Source: Anaerobacillus alkalilacustris (lineage in GTDB: Bacteria > Bacillota > Bacilli > Bacillales > Anaerobacillaceae). Taken from it: a stretch of DNA of 64,000 nt. The first letter of the stretch is position 1. Each line of letters starts with the position of its first letter. The notes beneath the pieces are model-generated. The model had not been told where the DNA came from. It saw only the letters and a list, made by a program, of their open reading frames with translations, and made no database searches. Shown in pieces: positions 28,380 through 37,359 of the stretch. The stretch is taken from NCBI RefSeq assembly GCF_001866005.1, contig NZ_MLQR01000028.1, forward strand, positions 1 through 64,000. Direction: 5' to 3'. The position numbers and the translations under genes were made by a program.

Positions 28380-29159
28380 TTAATTCTTTGGTAAATGTTC
28401 TAAAACGATTTCAATAGGTACAGCAAGTCCAACTGACTTACCTCCAAATTCAGTCGTCCTGCGTTTTGCGTAAACTACAGCAACAACTTCTCCATTCATG
28501 TTGATAACTGGACTACCACTATTTCCTTGATAAATTGGAGCTGAAATGATCGTTTGCTGTTTTATTTCTAAAACTTTCCCTACATTTGCTATTTGTGTCC
28601 ATGAAAGGGGATTACCGATAACATATATATCTTCATCAAGAACACCGTCACTGTCGCTTAATGGAAGTGTTGGCAAATTATCACCATCAACTTTCAAAAA
28701 AGCTATATCAATTTCCGGATAACTGCTTATGACTTCACCTTCGAAAAGTTGTCCTTTATAAAAGCCGACCATTAGTTTTGTTTGATCTTTGATTACATGG
28801 TGATTGGTTACAATCAAGCCGTTTGAAGTAATAGCAAACCCCGTCCCTCTCGACCTTTCTCCTTGGACAGTTACAACCGCTTGTTTGTAATTCTGTATAT
28901 CTGCTTGTTGTGATAATTGATAAGAAATTTGTAAAAAACGAAGGGCATCCATACTAAATGTACTAAAAAACACACCTAAAATTTGAAATAGAAGCATAAC
29001 AGCTATTACACTTGATATTATTTTCACTCTCTTATTCGTGTGTTTATTATTCCCATTCAATTGTTCTTCTTCTTTTTCTTCATTAAGAAAGTCTTCTGGT
29101 GAAGGTTCCCAGTCTGGGTCCACTAGATCATCATCTATGTCATCTTTATGTTCCTTCAT
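28380..29159 (-). CDS. Membrane-anchored trypsin-like (HtrA-type) serine protease without PDZ
   Basis: 259 aa. An acidic cytoplasmic N terminus (~45 residues, DDIDDDLVDPDWEPSPEDFL) and a basic stretch precede one transmembrane helix (IISSVIAVMLLFQILGVFF, ~47-65), placing the protease outside. Catalytic triad: His in LIVTNHHVIKD (~118), Asp in EIDIAFLKVD (~146), Ser in YQGNSGSPVIN (~213). HtrA/DegP enzymes usually carry a PDZ domain after this; here the chain ends shortly after the protease fold. Likely envelope quality control. GAGGGA ribosome site; single gene. Confidence 0.88.
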   Translation of the reverse strand: MKEHKDDIDDDLVDPDWEPSPEDFLNEEKEEEQLNGNNKHTNKRVKIISSVIAVMLLFQILGVFFSTFSMDALRFLQISYQLSQQADIQNYKQAVVTVQGERSRGTGFAITSNGLIVTNHHVIKDQTKLMVGFYKGQLFEGEVISSYPEIDIAFLKVDGDNLPTLPLSDSDGVLDEDIYVIGNPLSWTQIANVGKVLEIKQQTIISAPIYQGNSGSPVINMNGEVVAVVYAKRRTTEFGGKSVGLAVPIEIVLEHLPKN

Positions 29160-29312
29160 TTTTCCCTCCAGAGTAGTTAACGTCTACATATATTATAACT
29201 GATTTTATTAAAGATGACATATTATCTCAAGATATTATTTACTTGTGATCGTTATAGGCTTTATTCATCCACCTTCATACTAGTAATTATTATTTCTTAA
29301 TCGAAATAAAAG

Positions 29313-29337
29313 AGGCTGACAATAGCCAACCTCCTGG
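29313..29337 (-). terminator. Probable terminator after the 75-aa gene
   Basis: Minus strand GAGGTTGGCT ATTGTC AGCCTC then TTTTA; stem is imperfect. Confidence 0.45.
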
Positions 29338-29346
29338 AACTCCCTG

Positions 29347-29574
29347 TTAACTTATCGGATTTCTTATATCGATTTGCTGCACTTTATCTTTAATGGGTAC
29401 CATAACATCATTCATGTTACGTCCTCTCATCATTCGAGCTGCAGCAGCTCCTAAACCTAATCCAACAATTGATAACATTAAACCGCGGTTATTTTGCCGT
29501 CTTCTCATACCCATCATTTCTAACATTCGTTGCATTCCTCGACCTGTACGAAACGAAGAAAATAACCAGTTCAT
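29347..29574 (-). CDS. Small basic protein, 75 aa, with one hydrophobic segment
   Basis: Not recognised. It begins MNWLFSSFRTGRGMQRMLEM, followed by a basic MRRRQNNRG and one hydrophobic, Gly/Ala-rich helix (LMLSIVGLGLGAAAARMM, ~33-50), then a polar tail. That layout suggests a small membrane-associated protein. GGGGGG ribosome site 7 nt before the ATG. The 29575-29883 spacer upstream shows no gene or clear signal. Confidence 0.65.
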   Translation of the reverse strand: MNWLFSSFRTGRGMQRMLEMMGMRRRQNNRGLMLSIVGLGLGAAAARMMRGRNMNDVMVPIKDKVQQIDIRNPIS

Positions 29575-29883
29575 TTTGGAGCCCCCTATTTTATAGTTGT
29601 AAATAGAATTTTTCTATTTACACCTTTTAGGATGAATCAATATTCTTAATTTTATCCTTAGTTATCAAAGATTTCCCTTATCCAAATAAATCATTTCATA
29701 GTTATCAAAATATAATTTCCTAAACAAAGCCGAACTTCAATCAGTGGGGGTTTTACTGCCCCTTAAGAGTGGGATAAACGTAGCGATTTTAAAAATGGAT
29801 CAAGTTTCCAATTAATAAAATTAGGATCTGAAGTAGAAATTTAATGTTAACGGCAATTTAAGTATCTGTCGCAGTTACATTTC

Positions 29884-32367
29884 TTATTTTACTAATTGGC
29901 CTCTTGTAACACCTAATTGATTCGTTGCTTTTAACGTTTTCCAAACACTTGTACCAGTTCGCTTTCCTTCTAGGGCTTCTCGGTATAATTGGATAACTTC
30001 TTTTACTTTTGACCCAGTTTCCTCTAAAAATTCGACTCGAAAATGGCTGACGCCAAGTTCTAAAAAGTCTGATACGTACTCAGCACCTGATTGTTCAATC
30101 GCATTAAAGACAGTATTTCTGCAACCTACATCTACTCTAACAGGATGAGAAAAGCCGACCCTATCTTCTAATGAAATTCGGTGATCCTCACAAGGTCGAC
30201 CACAATTTGTGAAGTCTGTCCCTTCACTTAAAAACGTACAATAAACACAGTGCTCCGTATGATACATTGGTAGATGTTGATGGATGACTACTTCCACATC
30301 ACCTATTCTAGTAACTTTCAACAAGTCAACCATTTGCTGAATATTTAAATCATAAGAAGGTGTAATTCGTTTTAAACCTCGATTTAAAAACATTTCAGCC
30401 GCTTTATGATTAGCTATATTTAACGAAAAATCACCAATTAAAGGTAGATCAACGTTTTGATCTAAATAATATTGAAGCGCACCTAGGTTACGAACTAATA
30501 TTGCATCAGGTTTAGCTCGTAAAATTCCATTTAAGACCCCTTGTTCTCCAGGCATATGAATCCTCGGTGTTGCTAGGGCAATTAGTTTTCCATATTGGCG
30601 TGTAATTCTCACTGCTTCGGGATAGTCTTTTGTAAATTCAAAATCCGCATATATATAATCTGCATCTGTTTTACAAGAAGCCTCTACTTGTTCAATTGAA
30701 CGGCATAATGAAATTAGCTTCGCAGATACCGCCTTATTAGGATTAATTTTAGCACGATTCTCAGTTGTTCGATCACTATTTTTCATATAGATATGTGGTT
30801 GTTGTCGTTTCTCGATTAACAGATCGACCGCTTCTCGACGCATTTTATTTAATTCCTTCATTGAAAGAATGACATCGCCACTAACATGTAACTGCACATT
30901 TTCTAATTCATAAATTGTTCCACCAAGACGTCCAAATTGCTCCATTAAAAACTCTGTTGTTAAAGGACGCTTATTTGCGAGTTCTAGGTTAACGTTCGAT
31001 TCAATAGTAACAGCAATATCTGCCTCTTCATCAAACCAATGCGTAACTAAAGGCTTTCCTACTTTCCCAGTCACTTTCACTTTTAGAGGAAAAAGTCGAT
31101 ACACCCGTTCTGTTTCAAACGTCTTTTGAAGACGGCGTTCTAATTCTTGATCGCTCGTTTTCCATATTTTATCTCCAATACCCACCTTTGTTAAGTTAAC
31201 ATCGTGACGGCCTGGTACAATTTCAATTAAACCTTCCAGTACCTCACCTTCTAACTTCACACCTTTTTTGCGGAGATCGTAAACACGTCCACCCTCTTCT
31301 TTTTGATCAGGACGTCCTCGATCAAAAACGATCCCATCACCCCTTTTTAATGGAGCTTGAATTTCACAGAGTACAGCATCTTTTAAGACTTTTTTTACTC
31401 GACCTAATAAAATACCGCGACTTTTCGGGTACGTTCCATCAAGAAGGGCTTTATGGTTCGTTCCCCTTAAAAACCCATACGTAAAGCCACGACTAAAACT
31501 TTGCTCTAGCTCTCTTAGCTCTTCTTTTGATGGAGAGTAGTTTCTTCCTGCAATATATTCATCAATCGCCTTACGATATTTACTTACAACATTTGCTACA
31601 TATTCAGGTGATTTCATACGTCCTTCAATTTTCAACGAAGAAACACCTGCTTCAATTAATTCCGGAACTAACTCTATTGCAGCTAAATCTTTCGGAGACA
31701 ATACGTACGCAATATTGCCCATCTCTTTCCTTTCTCCATCAACTATTAAGTCATAAGGAAGACGGCACGCTTGAGCACACTCACCTCGGTTAGCAGAGCG
31801 CCCACCCCACATTTCTGACGTTAAACATTGCCCTGAATAAGAAACACAAAGTGCGCCATGAACAAACACTTCAATTGGCAACTGAGAATTATCAGAGATA
31901 GTTTTAATTTGTTTTAAGTTGTTTTCTCGTCCTAATACAACAACCTCGATGTCAAAGGGTTTTAAAAATTCAACAGCTTCTGCTGATGTTACAGTCATTT
32001 GGGTCGAACCGTGAATTGGAAAATCTAGAGAAATTTCCCGGATAGTTTCTACTAATCCTAAGTCTTGTACGATAAGTGCATCAACTCCTGCATCAATACA
32101 TGCATGTACTAATTGACGTGCTTCAGATAATTCATTTTCAAATATTAATATATTAAAAGTAACGTAACCCCTCACATTATACTTATGCAAGTAAGCCATT
32201 ATTTCTGGTAATTCATCCATTTGGAAGTTTTTCGCTCTAACACGCGCGTTATATTTATCAACACCAAAATAAATAGCATCTGCTCCATTCGCTACTGCTG
32301 CACGGAGACACTCCCAATTTCCTACGGGTGCTAATAATTCAATTGTGTCTTTCGTTATACGTTTCAA
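29884..32367 (-). CDS. Peptidase U32 family protein with DUF3656 (RlhA-like)
   Basis: 827 aa from TTG at 32367, preferred because AAAGGAAG lies 7 nt upstream; an upstream TTG has no site. U32 signature in the first half: ELLAPVGNWECLRAAVANGA, AIYFGVDKYNARVRAKNF, the Cys cluster region VSYSGQCLTSEMWGGRSANR...CAQACR, and SLKIEGRMKSPEYVA. A DUF3656 insert follows (~380-520), then a second U32-like half with further Cys (CVYCTFLSEGTDFTNCGRPC). E. coli RlhA, of this type, hydroxylates 23S rRNA with help from an Fe-S cluster and iron metabolism; that role is inferred here. Longer than RlhA by the second half. Confidence 0.85.
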   Translation of the reverse strand: MKRITKDTIELLAPVGNWECLRAAVANGADAIYFGVDKYNARVRAKNFQMDELPEIMAYLHKYNVRGYVTFNILIFENELSEARQLVHACIDAGVDALIVQDLGLVETIREISLDFPIHGSTQMTVTSAEAVEFLKPFDIEVVVLGRENNLKQIKTISDNSQLPIEVFVHGALCVSYSGQCLTSEMWGGRSANRGECAQACRLPYDLIVDGERKEMGNIAYVLSPKDLAAIELVPELIEAGVSSLKIEGRMKSPEYVANVVSKYRKAIDEYIAGRNYSPSKEELRELEQSFSRGFTYGFLRGTNHKALLDGTYPKSRGILLGRVKKVLKDAVLCEIQAPLKRGDGIVFDRGRPDQKEEGGRVYDLRKKGVKLEGEVLEGLIEIVPGRHDVNLTKVGIGDKIWKTSDQELERRLQKTFETERVYRLFPLKVKVTGKVGKPLVTHWFDEEADIAVTIESNVNLELANKRPLTTEFLMEQFGRLGGTIYELENVQLHVSGDVILSMKELNKMRREAVDLLIEKRQQPHIYMKNSDRTTENRAKINPNKAVSAKLISLCRSIEQVEASCKTDADYIYADFEFTKDYPEAVRITRQYGKLIALATPRIHMPGEQGVLNGILRAKPDAILVRNLGALQYYLDQNVDLPLIGDFSLNIANHKAAEMFLNRGLKRITPSYDLNIQQMVDLLKVTRIGDVEVVIHQHLPMYHTEHCVYCTFLSEGTDFTNCGRPCEDHRISLEDRVGFSHPVRVDVGCRNTVFNAIEQSGAEYVSDFLELGVSHFRVEFLEETGSKVKEVIQLYREALEGKRTGTSVWKTLKATNQLGVTRGQLVK

Positions 32368-32560
32368 TACTTTTCTTCCTTTCCAATTAACTCTTACAAT
32401 CAACCTTTCCTATTGTAAACTATTTATACTATTTTTGCATTGGAAATTCGATAACAGCGATTCGTGAACTAGTAATAAAAGTATGCAACTTCTGAATTTA
32501 AAATAGAATAATATAATTTGTGTTACAAATACTAAGAAAAAATGGAAAGGAGTGTATGGC

Positions 32561-32785
32561 ATGACTTCCTATCGCTGCCCAACCTGTAAAGCACGAAGTC
32601 GTTTTAACATTATTGATCAAGTCGTAACATCGGTGAAGCTAGATACCGCAACTGGTAATTATGTTCAACTTGAAAATACAGAACCATACCACTTGAAATA
32701 TCACGGACCAGACAAACGTATCCAATGCGCGAGTTGTGGGCTTGTCGAAGATGAAAACCGGTTTATTAAAGCAGCCCTACTGTGA
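32561..32785 (+). CDS. Small zinc-ribbon protein, 74 aa
   Basis: Start at ATG 32561 (AAAGGAG, 8-nt spacing; an ATG nine bases upstream is too close). Two CxxC pairs, YRCPTCKARS near the start and IQCASCGLVEDE near the end, form a probable four-Cys zinc ribbon around a short beta region. Such proteins often bind nucleic acid or a protein partner. I do not recognise a named family. Divergent from the U32 gene. Confidence 0.7.
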   Translation: MTSYRCPTCKARSRFNIIDQVVTSVKLDTATGNYVQLENTEPYHLKYHGPDKRIQCASCGLVEDENRFIKAALL

Positions 32786-32804
32786 ATAAGGAAGATTTTA
32801 ATTC

Positions 32805-32826
32805 AGGTGGAGAAAGTACTCCACCT
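32805..32826 (+). terminator. Hairpin after the zinc-ribbon gene
   Basis: AGGTGGAG / CTCCACCT, 8-bp perfect stem, but no T run directly after it; a weak terminator or RNA-stabilising hairpin. Confidence 0.4.
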
Positions 32827-32991
32827 CGTCCCTCTCTAATCCTCCATTTATCCTCTTTCTATTTTTCTAATTCTTTCAGTTCACTCTAAAATAATTGCCC
32901 TTTAAGACAATAGTTCACAAACTTAAGAATCATTTTTTTAACATAATCATAAAATATTGTAGGGGCGAATGTTTTGAGGAGTTGAAAAAGG

Positions 32992-33660
32992 ATGTATTTA
33001 AAACCAATTGTTTATACAGCTTTAGGAGACTCGTTAACTGTTGGAGTTGGAGCTAGTATTAAATCTGGATTCATTAAGGAATATACTTACTTCAGTGAAA
33101 GAGCATTAAAACGCAAAATCATAACAAATAAGTATGCCAAGAAAGGAATTACTTCTGAACAATTTATTAAACTTTTAGCATGTCCACAAGTAAGGCGAGC
33201 AATTTATGAGAGCGATATTATTACCATAACGATCGGTGGAAATGATTTAATCCAAGCAAATCGGCACTTTATGCGGACAAATGATCCAAGTATATTCCAT
33301 AGAACATTATATTCTTTTAAACAAAATTACGAATTCATCTTAAGGACAATTACTGAACTAAAGAGTGATGTTGGTTCACCATACCTTATTCGAACTATCG
33401 GCTTCTATAACCCTTTTCCCGAACTTCCTTATAGTGATTTATGGATAAGATCATTCAACAATGCAATTGAAAAATTAAGTTTAAATTATCATAGTAAATT
33501 TATAAATATATACCCAATTTTCGCACGTTTAAGAGAGCAAGCATTAACTTTCGATCGACTTCACCCTAATCATTATGGCTATCAATTAATTGCTTATGAA
33601 CTTTATTATAGTGGTTATAATGAACTGAACTTTAATAACAAGGGCTTCCTTTTTGAATGA
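32992..33660 (+). CDS. SGNH/GDSL hydrolase, LipC-like
   Basis: 222 aa. The four SGNH blocks are visible: Ser in YTALGDSLTVGVGA (block I), GITSEQF region (II), Asn in ITIGGNDLIQ (III) and Asp/His in FDRLHPNHYG (V). No signal peptide. It most resembles LipC/YcsK, a spore-coat-associated lipase needed for germination in B. subtilis, which fits a spore former; other SGNH esterases remain possible. The TATTTAAAACC start follows AAAAAGG, with a better GAGGAG about 12 nt upstream. Confidence 0.8.
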   Translation: MYLKPIVYTALGDSLTVGVGASIKSGFIKEYTYFSERALKRKIITNKYAKKGITSEQFIKLLACPQVRRAIYESDIITITIGGNDLIQANRHFMRTNDPSIFHRTLYSFKQNYEFILRTITELKSDVGSPYLIRTIGFYNPFPELPYSDLWIRSFNNAIEKLSLNYHSKFINIYPIFARLREQALTFDRLHPNHYGYQLIAYELYYSGYNELNFNNKGFLFE

Positions 33661-33807
33661 TACATCAACCCAAAAAAGAAAGCCCAATTCTATTAAATTT
33701 AATACTAACTTGAGTGAAATACCATAATTCCAGTACGTCGGGCGTATATGGTAGAAAATGCTCTAATTCACCTATATATATTATCCATCTTAGTCGTTTG
33801 AAATATA

Positions 33808-34473
33808 TTATTTCTTATTATAATCCTCTAAACTAGAAGTTTCTATCACATATACACCTCTCTGCTCGTTTAGCGACAGGTTATACATGGCACGCGCTAC
33901 ATCTTCACTTCGATTTGGTTTGTACTTTTGAAATGGACCACCAAACAGAAATGGAAGTTTTACTGCTATCATTTGACCAATCTCTTCTCCAAGACGATTA
34001 TCTTTTCGATTTCCAAGTAACAAGGAGGGACGAACAATGTACAAACTAGGTAGTTGTAGCTCTTTTATAGCACCTTCAACATCACCCTTCACTCGGTTAT
34101 AAAAAAACTTCGATTTCGGGTTTGCTCCCATTGCAGTAATGATAAAAAATTGACGTACACCATTTTCTTTTGCCAGTTCGGCTATCTTCAACGGGAAATC
34201 AAAATCCACTTTTATAAATTGTTCTTTTGTCTTCGCCTGTTTCATCGTTGTCCCAAGTGCACAAAAAACAGTATCTACCTTAAAGAGTTTTTCGTATTGT
34301 TCGAGCTTATTAAAATCAACGATGTATTCTTTAAGTTTTTCATGCGTTAAACCTACGGAACGACGACTCACGGAAACAATTTTATAATACTCTTCCCTTT
34401 GTAAAAGCAACTTTATTAATTCATTACCTACAAGCCCTGTTGCACCAAAAATTAAAGCTGTTTTCTTGTTCAC
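33808..34473 (-). CDS. NAD(P)-binding oxidoreductase (atypical SDR, HTATIP2-like)
   Basis: 221 aa. Rossmann start TALIFGATGLVGNELIKLLL with the GxxGxxG nucleotide site; DTVFCALGTTMKQAKTKEQF, then FIITAMGANPKSKFFYNRVK (Tyr and Lys in the SDR Y-x3-K spacing) and LYIVRPSLLLGNRKDNRLGE, which are typical of the NAD(P)H-binding family that includes B. subtilis YraR. Substrate unknown. The ribosome site AGGAGGGG is only ~10 bp from the R repeat copy 6, so its promoter must lie in or beyond that repeat. Confidence 0.82.
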   Translation of the reverse strand: MNKKTALIFGATGLVGNELIKLLLQREEYYKIVSVSRRSVGLTHEKLKEYIVDFNKLEQYEKLFKVDTVFCALGTTMKQAKTKEQFIKVDFDFPLKIAELAKENGVRQFFIITAMGANPKSKFFYNRVKGDVEGAIKELQLPSLYIVRPSLLLGNRKDNRLGEEIGQMIAVKLPFLFGGPFQKYKPNRSEDVARAMYNLSLNEQRGVYVIETSSLEDYNKK

Positions 34474-34490
34474 TACTTCCCCTCCTAATC

Positions 34491-34800
34491 AAGAAAAGCA
34501 CAAGCGCCTTGGTCACGAGCAGCTGCTCCTGTGCCACTCCGTTTGCTCTTCGCAAAGCAGCTTCGAAGTAATCCAAGCAGTAGCTTCACTGGGCGGCCTT
34601 TGACAGAAGCCGCTCTTTGGCTTCCACGTGCTTCTGCGTCTAACAGCACCGCTTCGAAGTAGGCTTCCTCGAAGCATTGCTGCATGGAGCATATTCAAGA
34701 AGTAATCCAAGAAGAAATCGAAGTCAATAGCTTGACTGAAGTGTCGACCCGATGGCGCCTGGAGCTAGACATTTTAAAGTTAGAAATTTATTAATTCTGA
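34491..34800 (+). repeat. Dispersed repeat R, copy 6 (full length)
   Basis: About 310 bp with both ends (AAGAAAAGCACAAGCGCC ... GTTAGAAATTTATTAATTC) and the shared middle. It lies directly upstream of the SDR gene and forms its 5' flank. Confidence 0.87.
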
Positions 34801-34805
34801 TTTAT

Positions 34806-34872
34806 CAAGAAAGCACAACCGCCTTGTTACAAGGTGGTAGTTCTAGAACGAGACAGATATCCAACATAACAA
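34806..34872 (+). repeat. Dispersed repeat R, copy 7 (degenerate, minimal)
   Basis: CAAGAAAGCACAACCGCC ... GAACGAGACAGATATCCAAC resembles the two ends of R joined together; it follows copy 6 directly and precedes a terminator by about 20 bp. Confidence 0.4.
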
Positions 34873-34892
34873 GAATAACCTTCTACAAACAG

Positions 34893-34916
34893 AAAAAGGT
34901 GGTTCATACCACCTTA
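34893..34916 (-). terminator. Terminator after the DUF6501 gene
   Basis: AAGGTGGT TCAT ACCACCTT; on the minus strand TTTTT follows. It overlaps the stop codon. Confidence 0.75.
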
Positions 34917-35114
34917 CAATTCAAAATATTCTTTATAATATCCGCCAACTTTTCCAGTATTATCAATAACAAAAATAAATTCCTCAGTTTCATTCTTCAC
35001 TTCATACATTTTCCCTGGCGTTAATACAGTATTAACTATATATTTTTCGGCATCCGTATGTATACACTTCACGGTTTTTATCGTTTTACTATTTTGCCAA
35101 CTATTATGAATCAT
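34914..35114 (-). CDS. Small protein, DUF6501-like
   Basis: 66 aa from the ATG at 35114 (TAGGAG, 8-nt spacing; a GTG nine bases upstream is inside that site). Sequence TIKTVKCIHTDAEKYIVN followed by TPGKMYEVKNETEEFIFVID and GKVGGYYKEYFEL is a compact beta protein pattern found in a short Bacillaceae family (DUF6501). Function unknown; no signal or membrane segment. Confidence 0.7.
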   Translation of the reverse strand: MIHNSWQNSKTIKTVKCIHTDAEKYIVNTVLTPGKMYEVKNETEEFIFVIDNTGKVGGYYKEYFEL

Positions 35115-35270
35115 TTGAATCACTCCTAATTCTCAACATTATTCAACTTATAATAACACAATAAAAATAAAAATGGCATCTCTTGGTTTCTTTATCCAAA
35201 CCCACTAAGTTGCTAACATAATTTGTTTTCGGTATGATTAGGTGTACTATGAAAAAACGGAGTTGAGATT

Positions 35271-36455
35271 GTGGCAAAAGTTATTTTAAATAGACAACGA
35301 AGAAAACGTCTTGAACAAGGTCATCCTTGGGTGTACCAAAGTGAAGTTGCAAATATTAAAGGAAACTACGAACCAGGTGATATCGTTGATGTTTATAATC
35401 ATCAAAACCATTTCTTAGGAAAAGGATACATAAATCCAGAATCACAGATGATTGTTAGGATTTTAACTTATTTTAACGAAGAAATTAATGAACAGTTTTT
35501 TATTAAAAAAATTCGTAAAGCGTGGCAGCATCGCGAGCGTTTCATCCCTGGAGTTCGTTCTTGTCGGGCCATTTATGGAGAAGCTGACTTCCTACCAGGA
35601 CTAGTCGTTGACAAATATGAAGACGTACTTGTTGTACAAATTGTTTCATTAGGAATGGAAGTTCGAAAAGATTGGATTTTAACTGGACTCTTAGAAGTAT
35701 TTAAACCCAAAGCCATTTACCTACGAAACGATGTTTATGTACGTGAATTAGAAGGACTAGAACAAGAAAAAGGCTTTTGGTACGGAGAAGCAGCAACGGA
35801 AATCGAAATTGAAGAAAATGGCGTAAAGTACATTGTCGATATAGAAGATGGCCAAAAGACTGGTTTCTTTTTCGATCAAAGACAAAATCGTGCAGCTATT
35901 AAACCTTTAATCACCTCAGAAACAACTGTTTTAGACTGCTTTACACATACAGGTTCATTTATGTTAAATGCCTACTCTTATGGAGCCAAGTATGTAACTG
36001 CTGTGGACATTTCCGAACACGCCATTGATACAGCGAAACGTAATGCAAAGTTAAACGGATTTAACGATAATATTGATTTTGTTGTAGCAAATGCCTTCGA
36101 TTACTTACGTGAAGCAGTACAAGAAGGAAAAGAATGGGATGTTGTCATTGTCGATCCACCTGCCTTTGCCAAATCACGAAACGCAGTAAAAAAAGCTTAT
36201 CGTGGTTATAAGGATGTTAATTTAAATGGTATGAAGCTAGTTAAGGACGGGGGGTACTTTGTAACGGCAAGCTGTTCTTATCATGTTGACCCAGATATGT
36301 TTGAAGAAATGGTCCAAGATGCAGCTTTTGACGCTCACAAAATTTTACGACAAATCCATTGGACTGGTGCTGGGTATGATCACCCGAAGTTACTAGGAGC
36401 AGAAGAGGGAAATTATTTAAAATTCGCTATTTATGAGGTTACATCTAGAAAATAA
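35271..36455 (+). CDS. RlmI-like 23S rRNA (cytosine-C5)-methyltransferase family
   Basis: 394 aa, GTG start after GGAGTTGAG. N-terminal PUA domain (~1-80, VILNRQRRKRLEQGHPWVYQ), a middle EEHUB-like part (RAIYGEADFLPGLVVDKYED), then a Rossmann methyltransferase: GQKTGFFFDQRQNR, SAM loop VLDCFTHTGSFMLNAYSYGA, DVVIVDPPAFAKSR (catalytic-site DPP) and YFVTASCSYHVDP with the catalytic-type Cys. This is the RlmI/YwbD family that makes m5C in 23S rRNA; the exact site is inferred from E. coli RlmI. Single gene. Confidence 0.9.
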   Translation: MAKVILNRQRRKRLEQGHPWVYQSEVANIKGNYEPGDIVDVYNHQNHFLGKGYINPESQMIVRILTYFNEEINEQFFIKKIRKAWQHRERFIPGVRSCRAIYGEADFLPGLVVDKYEDVLVVQIVSLGMEVRKDWILTGLLEVFKPKAIYLRNDVYVRELEGLEQEKGFWYGEAATEIEIEENGVKYIVDIEDGQKTGFFFDQRQNRAAIKPLITSETTVLDCFTHTGSFMLNAYSYGAKYVTAVDISEHAIDTAKRNAKLNGFNDNIDFVVANAFDYLREAVQEGKEWDVVIVDPPAFAKSRNAVKKAYRGYKDVNLNGMKLVKDGGYFVTASCSYHVDPDMFEEMVQDAAFDAHKILRQIHWTGAGYDHPKLLGAEEGNYLKFAIYEVTSRK

Positions 36456-36504
36456 AGTTCCACTACATTTTTGTTATTTTCTAAAAGTTTAGAAAATAAA
36501 TGTG

Positions 36505-36533
36505 TTGACAGCTTTATTATTCCTCTTTATAAT
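36505..36533 (+). promoter_or_regulatory. Sigma-A promoter of the DUF2294/MpsC-like gene
   Basis: TTGACA (36505-36510), 17-bp spacer, TATAAT (36528-36533): a near-perfect promoter about 240 bp upstream of the start codon, which implies a long leader. Confidence 0.85.
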
Positions 36534-36539
36534 CATCTT

Positions 36540-36722
36540 AACTAAAAAGATCGCCGTGTAACTAAATCATGTATAGATCAAAAGGGGTATGTAGACGGCT
36601 TTGTCTGAGTTACTGCATTCAGGTTATTCAATTCACTTTACTTCTCTCAATTTATCTTGCATTGAATTATTAGGATCGGTATATTCCTGTCAAACTAGAC
36701 GCTTGGAATATACCTTTTTCTT
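36540..36722 (+). promoter_or_regulatory. Structured leader with internal terminator, class unknown
   Basis: Possible helices: GCCGT (36553-36557) with ACGGC (36595-36599); GTAAC (36558-36562) with GTTAC (36609-36613), which would be an alternative or pseudoknotted partner; an ATTCAAT / ATTGAAT hairpin near 36625-36667. A clear intrinsic terminator follows: GGTATATTCC / GGAATATACC with TTTTTC at ~36678-36720. A terminator between promoter and gene is the hallmark of a riboswitch or attenuator. It does not match any aptamer consensus I know, and no T-box sequence is present. Confidence 0.55.
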
Positions 36723-36773
36723 TCATTAATAGTTATAGTAGCGCGTCTCGAAAAAGATACAGGAGGGTTTTAC

Positions 36774-37151
36774 TTGGATACGTCATTACCTAAAAAAGGA
36801 CAATTAGAATCTGAAATTAGTAAATCTATCACCCAGTGGGAAAAGGAATATCTTGGTAGAGGTCCGATTCAAGTAAAGACTGACATCGTCAGAAATATGA
36901 TTATTGTTCACCTAAAGGGCATCCTAACCCCAGCGGAAAGAGAATTAACCAAAACAGAAACAGGAATGCTATCTATTAAAAAAATTCGAGCCGACTTAGT
37001 TGAAACTGGAAATGAGCAGCTGAAAGAAATTATTTATCAGTCAACAGGTGAGCCTGTTGAAAGTTTTTATACGGACATAAGTACAAGAAATGCTGAACGC
37101 ATAATTGTATTCATGTTAAAAGAAAACTTAGAAAAGAAACTTGTAGAATAA
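36774..37151 (+). CDS. DUF2294 (MpsC-like) protein
   Basis: 125 aa, TTG start after AGGAGGG. One small domain: LESEISKSITQWEKEYLGRG, GPIQVKTDIVRNMIIVHLKG, LTPAERELTKTETG and the closing helix. This is the DUF2294 pattern, annotated in staphylococci as MpsC, associated with the membrane-potential/bicarbonate system MpsAB; no mpsA or mpsB is near. No membrane segment. Transcription appears to be controlled by the terminator in its leader. Confidence 0.8.
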   Translation: MDTSLPKKGQLESEISKSITQWEKEYLGRGPIQVKTDIVRNMIIVHLKGILTPAERELTKTETGMLSIKKIRADLVETGNEQLKEIIYQSTGEPVESFYTDISTRNAERIIVFMLKENLEKKLVE

Positions 37152-37162
37152 CAGATTGTAAT

Positions 37163-37200
37163 AAGACCAACGAAATGAAATTCATTTCGTTGGTCTTTTC
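37163..37200 (+). terminator. Terminator after the DUF2294 gene
   Basis: 17-bp perfect stem AAGACCAACGAAATGAA / TTCATTTCGTTGGTCTT followed by TTC. Confidence 0.9.
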
Positions 37201-37345
37201 AAATGTATGTAACGAAAACGCTTTGCTCACTTACGATGAGAACCTAGCCCCATTACACGAAGCCTACTCTTTTACTTCATGCAATGGAGCAAAACTACAA
37301 AAAGCTAGACAACTTTGAAAATAAATTCATTTAACGAACTTTCAT
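37201..37345 (+). repeat. Very degenerate R-like repeat
   Basis: AACGAAAACGCTTTGCTCAC ... AAAAGCTAGACAACTTTGAA, then AAATTCA: only the right-end part (GCTAGACA) and general layout match R. Low confidence. Confidence 0.3.
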
Positions 37346-37359
37346 GTAATATTCAAAAA

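Noticed and set aside
36540..36722. T-box leader before the DUF2294 gene
   Set aside because: The conserved T-box sequence (AGGGTGGNACCGCG) and specifier arm are missing.
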